Part shown: piece by piece, positions 29,453 through 39,127 of the stretch
Numbering within the stretch: the stretch's first letter is position 1
How the letters are laid out: every line of letters starts with the position of its first letter
Source: an uncultured Mucilaginibacter sp.
Lineage (GTDB): Bacteria; Bacteroidota; Bacteroidia; Sphingobacteriales; Sphingobacteriaceae
Direction of reading: 5' to 3'
Length of the DNA stretch: 53,390 bases
Assembly: GCA_913777515.1 (NCBI GenBank)
Contig: CAJYSL010000435.1
Span: forward strand, 1-53,390
Notes under the pieces: model-generated
The model's input: the letters and a program-made list of their open reading frames with translations, nothing else
The model's database searches: none
Told to the model about the DNA's origin: nothing
Translations under genes and position numbers: made by a program

Positions 29453-29935
29453 GTTTAATTAGGATTTAGGAATATGATATAATGAATTTGACGGTGTGAT
29501 AAAAAAAGGCGCCTACGGCAACCTGCTAAATAAAGCAACATGCGTTAACCTACCTATTTTTGTAAGGTGGTATTAAATTGATTTAAAAACTAAAGTGCAG
29601 ATGTTGGTCGGTAAAAGCCTGCAAAAGCAGTTGCCAAAAAATCCGAAAACGGACATCATGAAGCGTTACTTTGGAAGTATGTAAAGGTGCGGGCATAGTG
29701 ATAAGGTACAAGTAATGTAGCTGTGATATTATGCAACTAAGATAACTAATATTAACTGTATGGCAATGTTGAATTTAAAATAACAGTTTATTAATCGCAT
29801 GCATTAGGGTAGTTATTATTGCAGGAGTTAATAATCGCCTTTTTTATGTTGTTTTAAAGAAAAGGAGAAAATGGTTAAAATTTTTTTGAGCTTTCGCGGA
29901 AATTGTCTTAAGTTAGTACTCTGCTTTATCACGAT

Positions 29936-30355
29936 ATGAAGTCCCCTGTATTAACTAAACGATTACCCGGTTATACCCTTACCGAAATTCTGGTGGTGCT
30001 GGTCATCATCGGCATTCTTATTTTGCTTGCCCTGCCTAATCTTTTGCCGCTCATCACCAAAGCCAAAAGCACGGAGGCCAAACTGCAACTGGAGCATTTG
30101 CACTCCATGGAAAAGAATTACTTTTACGAGCACTCCAAATACAGCACGGATTTAAACGACATTGGTTTTATCCAGGAAAAGCTGAGTACCGATGGCAAAG
30201 ATAACCGCGCAAATTACCGCATCACCATCACCAGTGCCAATAACACCGGTTTTACGGCCCGCGCTACGGCTGTAGTTGATTTTAACGGTAACGGCACCTA
30301 CAATGTGTGGGAAATTGACCAGGATAAAACCCTGAGAGAAGTAACGCCCGACTAA
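29936..30355 (+). CDS. gspG: Major pseudopilin (GspG-like)
   Basis: RLPG/YTLTEILVVLVIIGILILLALPNLLPLITKAKSTEAKLQLEHL. Confidence 0.88.
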   Translation: MKSPVLTKRLPGYTLTEILVVLVIIGILILLALPNLLPLITKAKSTEAKLQLEHLHSMEKNYFYEHSKYSTDLNDIGFIQEKLSTDGKDNRANYRITITSANNTGFTARATAVVDFNGNGTYNVWEIDQDKTLREVTPD

Positions 30356-30356
30356 T

Positions 30357-30878
30357 GTGCTGCTGGTTAAATTACTGATTGTAGCTTGTCTCGCCATGAT
30401 TTTTTGGGAAGATTTGAGAAGTAGGATGGTACATTGGTTTTGGTTCCCCTTGCTGGTAACCGGGTTTGTTGTTTTACGCTTTTTTCAGGGTGAAAGCTTG
30501 CGGGCAATGACTTCAAGCATTTCCGTGTCGATGGGCTTTATTGCCGTACAGCTTTTATTAGTGAGCCTGTATTTTTCATTCAAATCTAAGCGCTGGATAA
30601 ACATTACAGATGGTATGCTGGGTTGGGGAGACGTTCTGCTGCTCGTCAGTCTGGCATTTTACTTTGCGCTGCCTGCCTTGGTTGCCTTTTATATATCCAG
30701 TTTACTTATCATCCTCGTAGGATGGCTGATTTATCAGCGAATCTGGCAGCACCCTGCAAAACTGATTCCCCTGGCTGGGCTGCAAGCCATTGCCTTGCTG
30801 TTACTGGTTACAATACAATGGACGCGGCCGGATTGGGCGATGTTTGATTGGAATAACTTTTTAGGAGGATTACTCTGA
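30357..30878 (+). CDS. Prepilin peptidase (A24 family, GspO/PilD-like)
   Basis: GTG start; WEDLRSRMVHWFWFP and MLGWGDVLLL aspartate motifs; multi-TM. Confidence 0.75.
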   Translation: MLLVKLLIVACLAMIFWEDLRSRMVHWFWFPLLVTGFVVLRFFQGESLRAMTSSISVSMGFIAVQLLLVSLYFSFKSKRWINITDGMLGWGDVLLLVSLAFYFALPALVAFYISSLLIILVGWLIYQRIWQHPAKLIPLAGLQAIALLLLVTIQWTRPDWAMFDWNNFLGGLL

Positions 30879-32311
30879 TGAGCACTGCAACTGAGATTGT
30901 GTTGTCGCCTGACCAGGTACACCTGCTGACCAAGGAGCAGGCCTGGCATTACCGCGTGCTACCCTTAAGCGGCACGGGCGGTAAACTTACACTTTACTAT
31001 GATGAGCAGCTATCCCCGGATGAACTTGCCGAGGAGCTCTCGATACTTACGGGTAAAGACATCGAACTGACACCGCTGCCAGCCATCCAGATTTCCAGGT
31101 TATTATCTAAATATTATCTGAAAGAAAGCGCCGGGCAGGGCTCTGTGCAGGTGCAGAGCACCACCGATGCCGATGATTTTTTACAGCGGTTAATTTTAGA
31201 AGCAAAGAGTTTAAAAAGTAGTGATATTCACATTGAAACCTATGAAGTCAAATGCCGGGTCAGGATACGCATTGACGGGATGATGGTGGAGCGCTACCTG
31301 CTCAAACGGGATGAATATCCTGCCATTGTCAATAAAATAAAAATCCTGGCCAACCTGGATATTGCCGAAAAGCGGCTGCCACAGGACGGTCGGATTAGCT
31401 TCAAGCAACAGGAGCAGCAGTTTGACATCCGCGTGTCGGTATTGCCTACCCTGCACGGCGAGAAGATTGTACTGCGCTTGCTGAGTAACGACGCTGCGAA
31501 CATCGACCTTTTCAAGCTGGGCTTTTCGGAGTTTGACCTGGAGAACTACCTGCAGGGTGTGAAGCGCCCTAACGGCATCCTGCTTATCAGCGGTCCGACA
31601 GGCTCAGGTAAAACTACAACGCTTTACGCTACGCTTAAACTCCTGAACAAGGAAACCCGCAATATCCTGACTATTGAAGACCCGGTAGAGTACACCCTGG
31701 AGGGCATCAACCAGGTGCAGCTCAAAGAATCCATTGGCTTAGGGTTTGCATCGGCCATGCGTACTTTTTTAAGGCAGGACCCGGACGTCATTATGGTAGG
31801 CGAAATCCGTGACCCGGAGACAGCCAATATGGCCATCCGGGCAGCACTTACGGGGCACCTGGTGCTTTCCACCATACACACCAACTCGGCCTGGGGAACG
31901 GTGTCCCGGTTGATTGATATGGGTATTCCTCCCTTTTTGGTAGCCAGTACGCTGAACACAACGGCCGCCCAGCGCTTAGTACGCCTGTTGTGCCCGAAGT
32001 GTAAAAAGGCTGAGGCTTTCGATACAAAACTTTATCCGAGACATTTTAAGCCTGTCAGAGCCGTCCAAAAACACTTTGTGCATCAAGGCTGCGAAGATTG
32101 CTTTTACACCGGCTATCGCGGTCGTAAAGCCGTCTACGAGGTTATTCCGGTAGACCAGGAGCTGGCATTGGAGATTAAAAACGGTAATATGTATATACAG
32201 GAGCTTTTAAAAGAGCGCCGGATACAAACGCTGTCTGAAAACGCATTTAATTTGTTTAGCGAGGGGCAAACTACCCTCGAAGAAATATACCCCCTGTTAT
32301 TTAACTATTGA
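30878..32311 (+). CDS. gspE: T2SS ATPase GspE
   Basis: GPTGSGKTTTLYATL Walker A; IEDPVEY; MVGEIRDPETANMAIRAALTGHLVLSTIHTN; CPKCKK/CEDC zinc motif. Confidence 0.97.
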   Translation: MSTATEIVLSPDQVHLLTKEQAWHYRVLPLSGTGGKLTLYYDEQLSPDELAEELSILTGKDIELTPLPAIQISRLLSKYYLKESAGQGSVQVQSTTDADDFLQRLILEAKSLKSSDIHIETYEVKCRVRIRIDGMMVERYLLKRDEYPAIVNKIKILANLDIAEKRLPQDGRISFKQQEQQFDIRVSVLPTLHGEKIVLRLLSNDAANIDLFKLGFSEFDLENYLQGVKRPNGILLISGPTGSGKTTTLYATLKLLNKETRNILTIEDPVEYTLEGINQVQLKESIGLGFASAMRTFLRQDPDVIMVGEIRDPETANMAIRAALTGHLVLSTIHTNSAWGTVSRLIDMGIPPFLVASTLNTTAAQRLVRLLCPKCKKAEAFDTKLYPRHFKPVRAVQKHFVHQGCEDCFYTGYRGRKAVYEVIPVDQELALEIKNGNMYIQELLKERRIQTLSENAFNLFSEGQTTLEEIYPLLFNY

Positions 32312-34266
32312 TGATTAAAATGCCTATGGCTCAACGATACCTCCATTTACAATTACTGCTTTTCTGCCTGCTGTTTTCACTTGTGGTGAATGCTCAACAG
32401 GCAGATCGCATCGCGCTTTTGCAGCAAAGGCTCGAAAAGTTAGCCACCTCGGTTCCGGGGCTTAATGACCCCGTACAGTTATCTATCAGCAGCGTTTCTA
32501 TCCAGGATTTTTTAAACGCCCTGAGCCGCTCCAACGGGCTGAGCATCAGCGTTGACCCGAAGCTGAACTTTAAGGTGAATAATAATTTTAACAATGTCTC
32601 GGCCCTGAACATCCTGGTATTCCTGGCCAAGCAGCATAACCTGGAAATTACGCCGGTAGGCAGTATTCTGCAAATAAGCGCCTATGTAGACCCGGCTTCT
32701 TTCCGGCCCGTTCCGGTCAGAGAAATTAGTGCCCGGTATCAGCAGCTTTCCAATACGCTGAGCCTGGAACTTAGTAACGATACCCTTACCGCCGTAGCGC
32801 GGCGGATTACCCAGGTATCCGGCAAAAACGTGGTAGTCCCTGTCTCTTTGCAAAGCAAGCGGGTTACAGCTTACATTAACAACGCCCCATTTGATGAGGC
32901 GCTGGAGAAGCTGGCTTTTGCCAACGAACTGAAACTGCAAAAAACCAGCGATAATTTTTACCTGTTCCAGCCTTTGGAAGACGGGGAGCAGCTTTACATT
33001 AACGGCGACCGCAATACAGCTGTGCGCAAAGCCTATAAACCGGCGGGCGGTGCGGCTGCTACAGGCGGACATGCCGGCATTAACGTACGCACAATGGCGG
33101 GCGGGCAAAAGTTGATCTCGGCGGATGCTACGGGTGCGTTAATTCTGGACCTGGTCAAGTCGGCGTCGCTGGAGACCGGTAAAAACTATTTCCTGTACTC
33201 AGAGCTCAAAGGAACGCTGAGCATGCATGTGTCAGATGTTACGTACGAAAGCTTTTTAACGGCGCTGTTTAAAGGAACGGAGTATACCTATACCCTGGAT
33301 AACGGCATTTACCTTATCGGTGAGCGTAAACTGGAAGGTTTGCGGGTTAATAAAGTAATCCAGTTACAGAATCGGGCTATTGATACGGTACTAGCCATGA
33401 TACCCAATGAATGGAAAAAAGGGGTAGAGATCAAAGAGTTTCGTGAGCAGAATACTCTACTGTTATCCGGCTCGCGGCCGCAGATTGCCGAAATCGAGTC
33501 TTTGGTCAAACAAATTGACCTTTTGGTGCCGATGGTACTGATTGAGGTAACGCTTTTGGATATTCGCAAAACTCGCACCACATCAACCGGGCTGAAAGCC
33601 GGGATATCCGACAGCGTGAAGACTGGCGGTACGATATTGCCCGGTATCGACTATACCTTTGGTTCGCGGTCTATCAATGACTTCCTCAACAAAGTGGGGA
33701 AGATTACCTCGACCAACCTCGGGCCGGTTACGCCGAATTTCTACGCCACCCTGACTGCATTGGAAAGCAGTGATAACGTGGAGGTGCGGTCGGTACCCAA
33801 GCTGTCCACGCTCAATGGCCATCCTGCACTGTTCAGTATAGGCGAAAAGCGCTATTACGAGATTCGCACCCAAAATGTCATCCCCTCGGTCACCAACTCC
33901 ACCAATATATTTACCAATCAGTTTAAGGAAGTGGAGGCCAACCTGGAAATCGGGGTAACACCGATTGTTTCAGGCGATGACCAGGTGACCCTGAAAATCA
34001 AAGTCGATATATCGAGCTTTATCGGCATACCCAGTAATAATGCACCGCCGCCGACCTCAAACAGTAAGTTTGAATCTATCCTCAGGGTGCACACTGATGA
34101 CATGATCGTGCTGGGTGGAATTGAACGGAACGAAAATAGTGAGAATGCTTCCGGTATCCCTTTTCTGTCCAGGATTCCCGTTTTAAAATACCTGTTCAGC
34201 AGTCGTAATAAAACCAAAGGCAAAGTGGTTACTGTTGTGTTTATTAAACCTACCATTATCCGCTAA
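32311..34266 (+). CDS. gspD: Secretin GspD
   Basis: N0/N1-like domains; secretin core VLIEVTLLDIR...VPKLSTLNGHPALFSIGEKRYYE...HTDDMIVLGGIERNENSENASGIPFLSRIPVLKYLFSS. Confidence 0.95.
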   Translation: MIKMPMAQRYLHLQLLLFCLLFSLVVNAQQADRIALLQQRLEKLATSVPGLNDPVQLSISSVSIQDFLNALSRSNGLSISVDPKLNFKVNNNFNNVSALNILVFLAKQHNLEITPVGSILQISAYVDPASFRPVPVREISARYQQLSNTLSLELSNDTLTAVARRITQVSGKNVVVPVSLQSKRVTAYINNAPFDEALEKLAFANELKLQKTSDNFYLFQPLEDGEQLYINGDRNTAVRKAYKPAGGAAATGGHAGINVRTMAGGQKLISADATGALILDLVKSASLETGKNYFLYSELKGTLSMHVSDVTYESFLTALFKGTEYTYTLDNGIYLIGERKLEGLRVNKVIQLQNRAIDTVLAMIPNEWKKGVEIKEFREQNTLLLSGSRPQIAEIESLVKQIDLLVPMVLIEVTLLDIRKTRTTSTGLKAGISDSVKTGGTILPGIDYTFGSRSINDFLNKVGKITSTNLGPVTPNFYATLTALESSDNVEVRSVPKLSTLNGHPALFSIGEKRYYEIRTQNVIPSVTNSTNIFTNQFKEVEANLEIGVTPIVSGDDQVTLKIKVDISSFIGIPSNNAPPPTSNSKFESILRVHTDDMIVLGGIERNENSENASGIPFLSRIPVLKYLFSSRNKTKGKVVTVVFIKPTIIR

Positions 34267-34271
34267 GGCTT

Positions 34272-35483
34272 ATGCTTAAGGCTGTATTCAGAATCAACGA
34301 GGTCGCGGGTATTAACCTGCATCTGTTGTCCGGTGGCGGATTGGAAGCTGACTTAGTAGTGCTCAAAGCAGATGGTAATCAGTTGGAACTGACTCAAAAG
34401 ATTACCTGTAAAAAAGGGCTGAAAGAGCTGCTGGGGCACCTGGATGTCAAAACACCCGTTGCGCTGAATATCACCGGCAAAGGAGTGTTGATTAAAAAAA
34501 TTGAAGGTGATGAAGAACTCACTGCGGCAGGCTTTCATCGCGTATTGCCTAATGCCGAGGCGGCAGATTTTTACTGGCAGAACATGCCCGCTGCAGATGG
34601 TATGTTTGTGGCGCTGATCCGGAAAAGTGATGCAGACCGCTTACTCGCAGAACTGGCTGAAAGCCGGTTGCAGGTGTTGGCGCTGAGCTTGGGGCCATTC
34701 CCTGTGCAGGTCATCCAGCCGCAACTTAATTTTTATGGCGAGGAACTGGTTTTTAATGGCCATGTTATTCAGCGCGCAGCAAAAGGCGAATGGCTGACTT
34801 ACCGCTACGAGGCGGGCAAGCAGTCGCCGTTCCCGATCAAGCTGGAAAATGAAAAGCTGGATGACCGCCTGGTGATCCCTTACGCTGCAGCCTTCCAAAT
34901 CATTCTTTCCGGTCAGATTCAGCCGGTGTGGGCGCAGGTACCCGAGGTAACGGGTCGGTTGAACAAATACCTTCAAAACCGAAAGGTAACTATAATCAGT
35001 ACATTTTCTTTAGGTTTGTTGTTTTTGATGCTGCTTATCAACTTTTTATTGCTCAGTCATTACCAGAGCGAAAACGAGAAGATGTCATCCCGGGCATCGC
35101 AAACTGCGGCGGATGTAGCTGATTTAGATAGCCTGTCGGCGCAGATTAAAACTAAGCAGGCGCTTCTTGACTCGTTGGGCTGGGATGGGGGTTTAAGCCA
35201 TAGCGTACAATTAGACAAGTTAGCTCAATTAGTACCGCCCGGCGTAATTTGGCGTGAGGCCTGGGTAAATCCGCAGGATGCAAGCGTTCAAAATAAAGCG
35301 CACGGAATGCGATTTTTAAGCAGGCAGATCCAGATACAAGGAACCAGTGAGCGTATTGTAGCCGTTAACGAATGGGTAAGTCGTATCAAGAGTTTGGCTT
35401 GGGTTAAAGATGCCCAGTTGCAGCGGTTTAACTATAACAATGAATTATCCACCGGCGAATTTTTGGTGTTGATTCAATATTAA
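34272..35483 (+). CDS. GspL / PilM-PilN-like assembly protein
   Basis: Cytoplasmic N-domain, TM at VTIISTFSLGLLFLMLLINFLLLSHY, coiled coil, then LVPPGVIWREAW. Confidence 0.65.
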   Translation: MLKAVFRINEVAGINLHLLSGGGLEADLVVLKADGNQLELTQKITCKKGLKELLGHLDVKTPVALNITGKGVLIKKIEGDEELTAAGFHRVLPNAEAADFYWQNMPAADGMFVALIRKSDADRLLAELAESRLQVLALSLGPFPVQVIQPQLNFYGEELVFNGHVIQRAAKGEWLTYRYEAGKQSPFPIKLENEKLDDRLVIPYAAAFQIILSGQIQPVWAQVPEVTGRLNKYLQNRKVTIISTFSLGLLFLMLLINFLLLSHYQSENEKMSSRASQTAADVADLDSLSAQIKTKQALLDSLGWDGGLSHSVQLDKLAQLVPPGVIWREAWVNPQDASVQNKAHGMRFLSRQIQIQGTSERIVAVNEWVSRIKSLAWVKDAQLQRFNYNNELSTGEFLVLIQY

Positions 35484-35484
35484 A

Positions 35485-36015
35485 ATGAAAAGGCTCACTC
35501 ATATTCCTAAATCTTATGCCTTGGCCGGCGCCGCACTGCTACTCTGGTTATTGGCCGCACGCGTGGCCTTTTACCCGGCCTGGCAGGCTTATCGCTTACA
35601 TACCCGGCTGGATAGTCAGCTGCAATCTGGCAGCACATCGGGTTACCAACCCGCATTATTAAAGCGTAAGAACGAAAACCTGAAAGCGGTACTGGCTCTC
35701 TATAAGGTCGACTCAAGCGCCTACCGAAACATTATGCTCACCACCTTATCTGCTTTGGCAGAAAAAGCCGGAGTAGCAGTTACAGAACTTCCGGACAATT
35801 TGCCTGAGCAGGCGCAAGGAACAGCCAAATATGCTATTCATAAAGTAGGGCTGGAAGGTGACTTTGCAGCACTCACCCGGTTTTATCATGCTGCAGAAGC
35901 GGCGCCGAATATAGGCCGGATACGCTCTGCCCGGTACGTGATGCCCGACCGCAGGCAGGCTTTAGAGCGTGCTTCAAAATTGAAGCTGTACCTGTTTTTA
36001 GAAACAGTGAATTAA
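35485..36015 (+). CDS. GspM / PilO-like assembly protein
   Basis: N-terminal TM, ferredoxin-like fold pattern (LEGDFAALTRFYHAAEAAPNIGRIRSARYV). Confidence 0.65.
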   Translation: MKRLTHIPKSYALAGAALLLWLLAARVAFYPAWQAYRLHTRLDSQLQSGSTSGYQPALLKRKNENLKAVLALYKVDSSAYRNIMLTTLSALAEKAGVAVTELPDNLPEQAQGTAKYAIHKVGLEGDFAALTRFYHAAEAAPNIGRIRSARYVMPDRRQALERASKLKLYLFLETVN

Positions 36016-36322
36016 TTTAACTTTTAAGCCGGGTAATCGTCCTATTAGTTTATTAGTTTTCGACAAGACGGTATTTATTGTCGATTCCCGAATGTAGTCA
36101 GCAATAAAATATGACTAGAAATATTATTTCAATACAGCCTTAAAAGGTTGTATTATTTATACTTTATAGTTAAATTAGGGCAGCAAATACAAACAACCAA
36201 AATTATCACAATGATTCTTCTCTATCACTGTAAAATCCTCACTTAACTCAATCTCTGTATTCTGGCTTATCTAATTACTGCATTCCGTTCAGAATGCGGA
36301 TAGGAAATCTTTTTATAAATAT

Positions 36323-37231
36323 ATGCTTAAATCTTCTCTTTTAACTGTAGCTGCCCTGTGGGTAAGTGCAGCTTCTTATGCGCAATTTGTTACAAATGGG
36401 AACAATACGACGACTAATAACAATGTGGGTATAGGGACGACCAGCCCTGCTACACGACTTGAAGTTTTTAATTCTTCAGATGCCCAGTTGCTGATTCATA
36501 GCAGTGGTGGTGACGGGACTAACACAGAGTTGAATTTATTGGGTGGTGCTGCAGGAGCATCCTGGGCAATCGGTACTAATAAGACGGTAGCAGGAGGTGC
36601 CGCAGATAATTTATTTTTCTATAAAGGGTCGGGTACTGCCGGGACAAAGCTTGTTATCAGGGACAACGGCAATGTAGGCATTGGCACCGCTACACCTAAT
36701 GCCAAATTAGATGTAGCAGGTTCAATATTTGCACAGGGTGGTGAATCACACTTTGCGGCTAACGGCTATTCGGATCCGCACCCGGGCGTGGCTCATGGCG
36801 TTAAAGTGGGCTCTGATGGGATTGCTGTAAACGGCAATTCGCTATTTGTAAACGGTAACATACAGATGGGCACAAATGCTGCCAATAGCAATCTGGACGT
36901 TAACGGTACTATTCATACGCGCGAAGTAAAAGTAGATACGCAAAACTTTCCTGACTTTGTTTTTAAACCCACTTACACACTCCCTTCACTCAAGGAGGTC
37001 AAAAACTACATTGACGAGAAAGGCCACCTACCCGGTATGCCGTCTGAAGCGGAAGCCATTAAAGATGGAATCAGTTTGGGTGAAATGAACAAGAAACTTT
37101 TGCAAAAAGTGGAAGAGCTGACACTGTATCTCATCGAAAAAGATAAAGAGCTAAAGCAGCAGCGCGTCAAAGACCAGCAGCAAGAAAAGCGAATCAAAGC
37201 GCTTGAGCATAAGCTTTCAAAGCATAAATAA
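36323..37231 (+). CDS. Fibre-like secreted protein, WPDYVF-type C-terminal domain
   Basis: C-domain nearly identical to 26248-27228 (VDTQNFPDFVFKPTYTLPSLKEVKNYIDEKGHLPGMPSEAEAI). Confidence 0.8.
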   Translation: MLKSSLLTVAALWVSAASYAQFVTNGNNTTTNNNVGIGTTSPATRLEVFNSSDAQLLIHSSGGDGTNTELNLLGGAAGASWAIGTNKTVAGGAADNLFFYKGSGTAGTKLVIRDNGNVGIGTATPNAKLDVAGSIFAQGGESHFAANGYSDPHPGVAHGVKVGSDGIAVNGNSLFVNGNIQMGTNAANSNLDVNGTIHTREVKVDTQNFPDFVFKPTYTLPSLKEVKNYIDEKGHLPGMPSEAEAIKDGISLGEMNKKLLQKVEELTLYLIEKDKELKQQRVKDQQQEKRIKALEHKLSKHK

Positions 37232-37277
37232 GATTTAACAAAACCCATATCAAAACTACTGAATTAACTCAAACTTG

Positions 37278-38270
37278 ATGAAAAAGCAACTTTTGTCTCT
37301 ATTGAGCCTGATGGGCTGCATGGCAGCATCTGCACAAATCAACTCCCCTAATGGTAACAACCTTTTTTACTACAACGGTCTTGCCGATATCACCTTTCGC
37401 TTCCAAGAACGAGGTAACGGTGGACGAGCTTTTGTGCATGACGGAGGTAACGCACTAACACTAAATTATGAGGGTGATTTTACTGGTGGAACTAAGATAG
37501 CCAGCTGGTTTCATGTCGCCAATAATGGCAACTTCCGTGCTAACAGTTGGCAGCCTTACGGCTCTGCAAGCGATGACTTTTATGTTGATGTTGAGCCTGG
37601 CACCCGTTTACTGAGAACACGCAATTGGAATACTGGCTCTCCTAATATTGCCGCGACAGGTATTCATACAGGAACAGGCCTGTTTGAAGGCTACGTGGGC
37701 GTAGGTACTACGTCGCCTATGAACGGGTTGCATGTATTCAGTTTGAATAATCCTCAAGGCGGCTCTATCCGGTTCGGACATAGCGGAAGCGATGATGCCG
37801 TATTATCTTTCGGATATAACGGGATAGATCAGGACGTATTAAAGATCGGGAAATTCTCGCATAACTCAAATGCAAACGAAACTACATTCATGACTATGAA
37901 AACCAGCAATGGTAATGTAGGCATAGGTACACTGGATCCCGACGAAAAGCTAACCGTAAAAGGGGGCATTCATGCCCGCAGCGTAAAGGTAGATTTAAAC
38001 GGCCCGCTGGCCGATTATGTATTTGAGGCTGATTACAAGCTGCGCTCCTTGACCGACCTGCATACCTATATCAAACGCTTCCATCACCTACCCGAGGTGC
38101 CATCGGCTCAAGAAGCGCAAAGCAACGGGCTCGACCTGGGCACCATGAATCAGGCGCTGCTCAAAAAAGTAGAAGAGCTGACGCTGTACGTCATTCACCA
38201 ATCCAAAGAAATCAAGCAAATGAAAACCCAAATTTTAAAACTAAAGAATAAACCACAAACTAAAAAGTAA
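37278..38270 (+). CDS. Fibre-like secreted protein, WPDYVF-type C-terminal domain
   Basis: NVGIGTLDPDEKLTVKGGIHARSVKVDLNGPLADYVFEADYKLRSLTDLHTYIKRFHHLPEVPSAQE. Confidence 0.8.
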   Translation: MKKQLLSLLSLMGCMAASAQINSPNGNNLFYYNGLADITFRFQERGNGGRAFVHDGGNALTLNYEGDFTGGTKIASWFHVANNGNFRANSWQPYGSASDDFYVDVEPGTRLLRTRNWNTGSPNIAATGIHTGTGLFEGYVGVGTTSPMNGLHVFSLNNPQGGSIRFGHSGSDDAVLSFGYNGIDQDVLKIGKFSHNSNANETTFMTMKTSNGNVGIGTLDPDEKLTVKGGIHARSVKVDLNGPLADYVFEADYKLRSLTDLHTYIKRFHHLPEVPSAQEAQSNGLDLGTMNQALLKKVEELTLYVIHQSKEIKQMKTQILKLKNKPQTKK

Positions 38271-38271
38271 C

Positions 38272-39126
38272 ATGAAAAAACTTTATCTGATGACGCTGCT
38301 TGCATTGCTTTTAATACCATCAGCCTTTGCTCAGTTAACAGTCGAAAATTCAACTGATGCTAACAATCCACTATCTAGTGGCTCTTGGCTTTGGTTTAGA
38401 ACAGGAGGATATGCAACTTCCATTGTAGAAAATTGTGGATTGAATTTATTGGGTTCAAATATTCAGCCGGTTCAGGTACGTAATACCAGCTTGTTAGTAG
38501 GCTATGCATCCGGCTGTAACAACTACGGGCAGGGTAACGCAATGATAAGCGGTAATGTTGGTATAGGTACAACCGCCCCCACAGCAAAGTTAGATGTCAA
38601 CGGCATTATTCAAACATACAATAAAGACCATAACGGTGCCTATTGGGACAATTTACGGATGTGGTCTGATGGGGAGAGCAGCCATATTGAGTCGAGTGGA
38701 GACGAAAATGGACTGTACTTTAAATCAAACACCGCAGGTAAAATCCTTTTTTTAAGTAATGTGGGTATTGGTACCAGCGATCCAAAAGGGTATAAACTTG
38801 CCGTAGCCGGCAATGCCATTGCCGAATCGGTCACGGTCAAATTGCAGGGCCAATGGGGCGACTACGTGTTCAAGCCCTCCTATAAACTCCGGCCACTCAG
38901 CGAAGTAAAAAGCTTCATTGCTCAAAACCAGCACCTGCCCGAAATTCCATCAGCGAAAGATATTGGTGAATCGGGCATTGACTTGGGTGAAATGGTTAAG
39001 CTACAGATGAAAAAGATTGAGGAACTCACATTGTACCTGATCGAAAAGGACAAAGAGATTAAAGAGATGAAAACCGAAATCTCACAAATGAAAAGAAATT
39101 CAAAACACTCACAGACTAATAGATAA
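38272..39126 (+). CDS. Fibre-like secreted protein, WPDYVF-type C-terminal domain
   Basis: C-domain nearly identical to 28493-29452 (KLQGQWGDYVFKPSYKLRPLSEVKSFIAQNQHLPEIPSAKD). Confidence 0.8.
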   Translation: MKKLYLMTLLALLLIPSAFAQLTVENSTDANNPLSSGSWLWFRTGGYATSIVENCGLNLLGSNIQPVQVRNTSLLVGYASGCNNYGQGNAMISGNVGIGTTAPTAKLDVNGIIQTYNKDHNGAYWDNLRMWSDGESSHIESSGDENGLYFKSNTAGKILFLSNVGIGTSDPKGYKLAVAGNAIAESVTVKLQGQWGDYVFKPSYKLRPLSEVKSFIAQNQHLPEIPSAKDIGESGIDLGEMVKLQMKKIEELTLYLIEKDKEIKEMKTEISQMKRNSKHSQTNR

Positions 39127-39127
39127 T

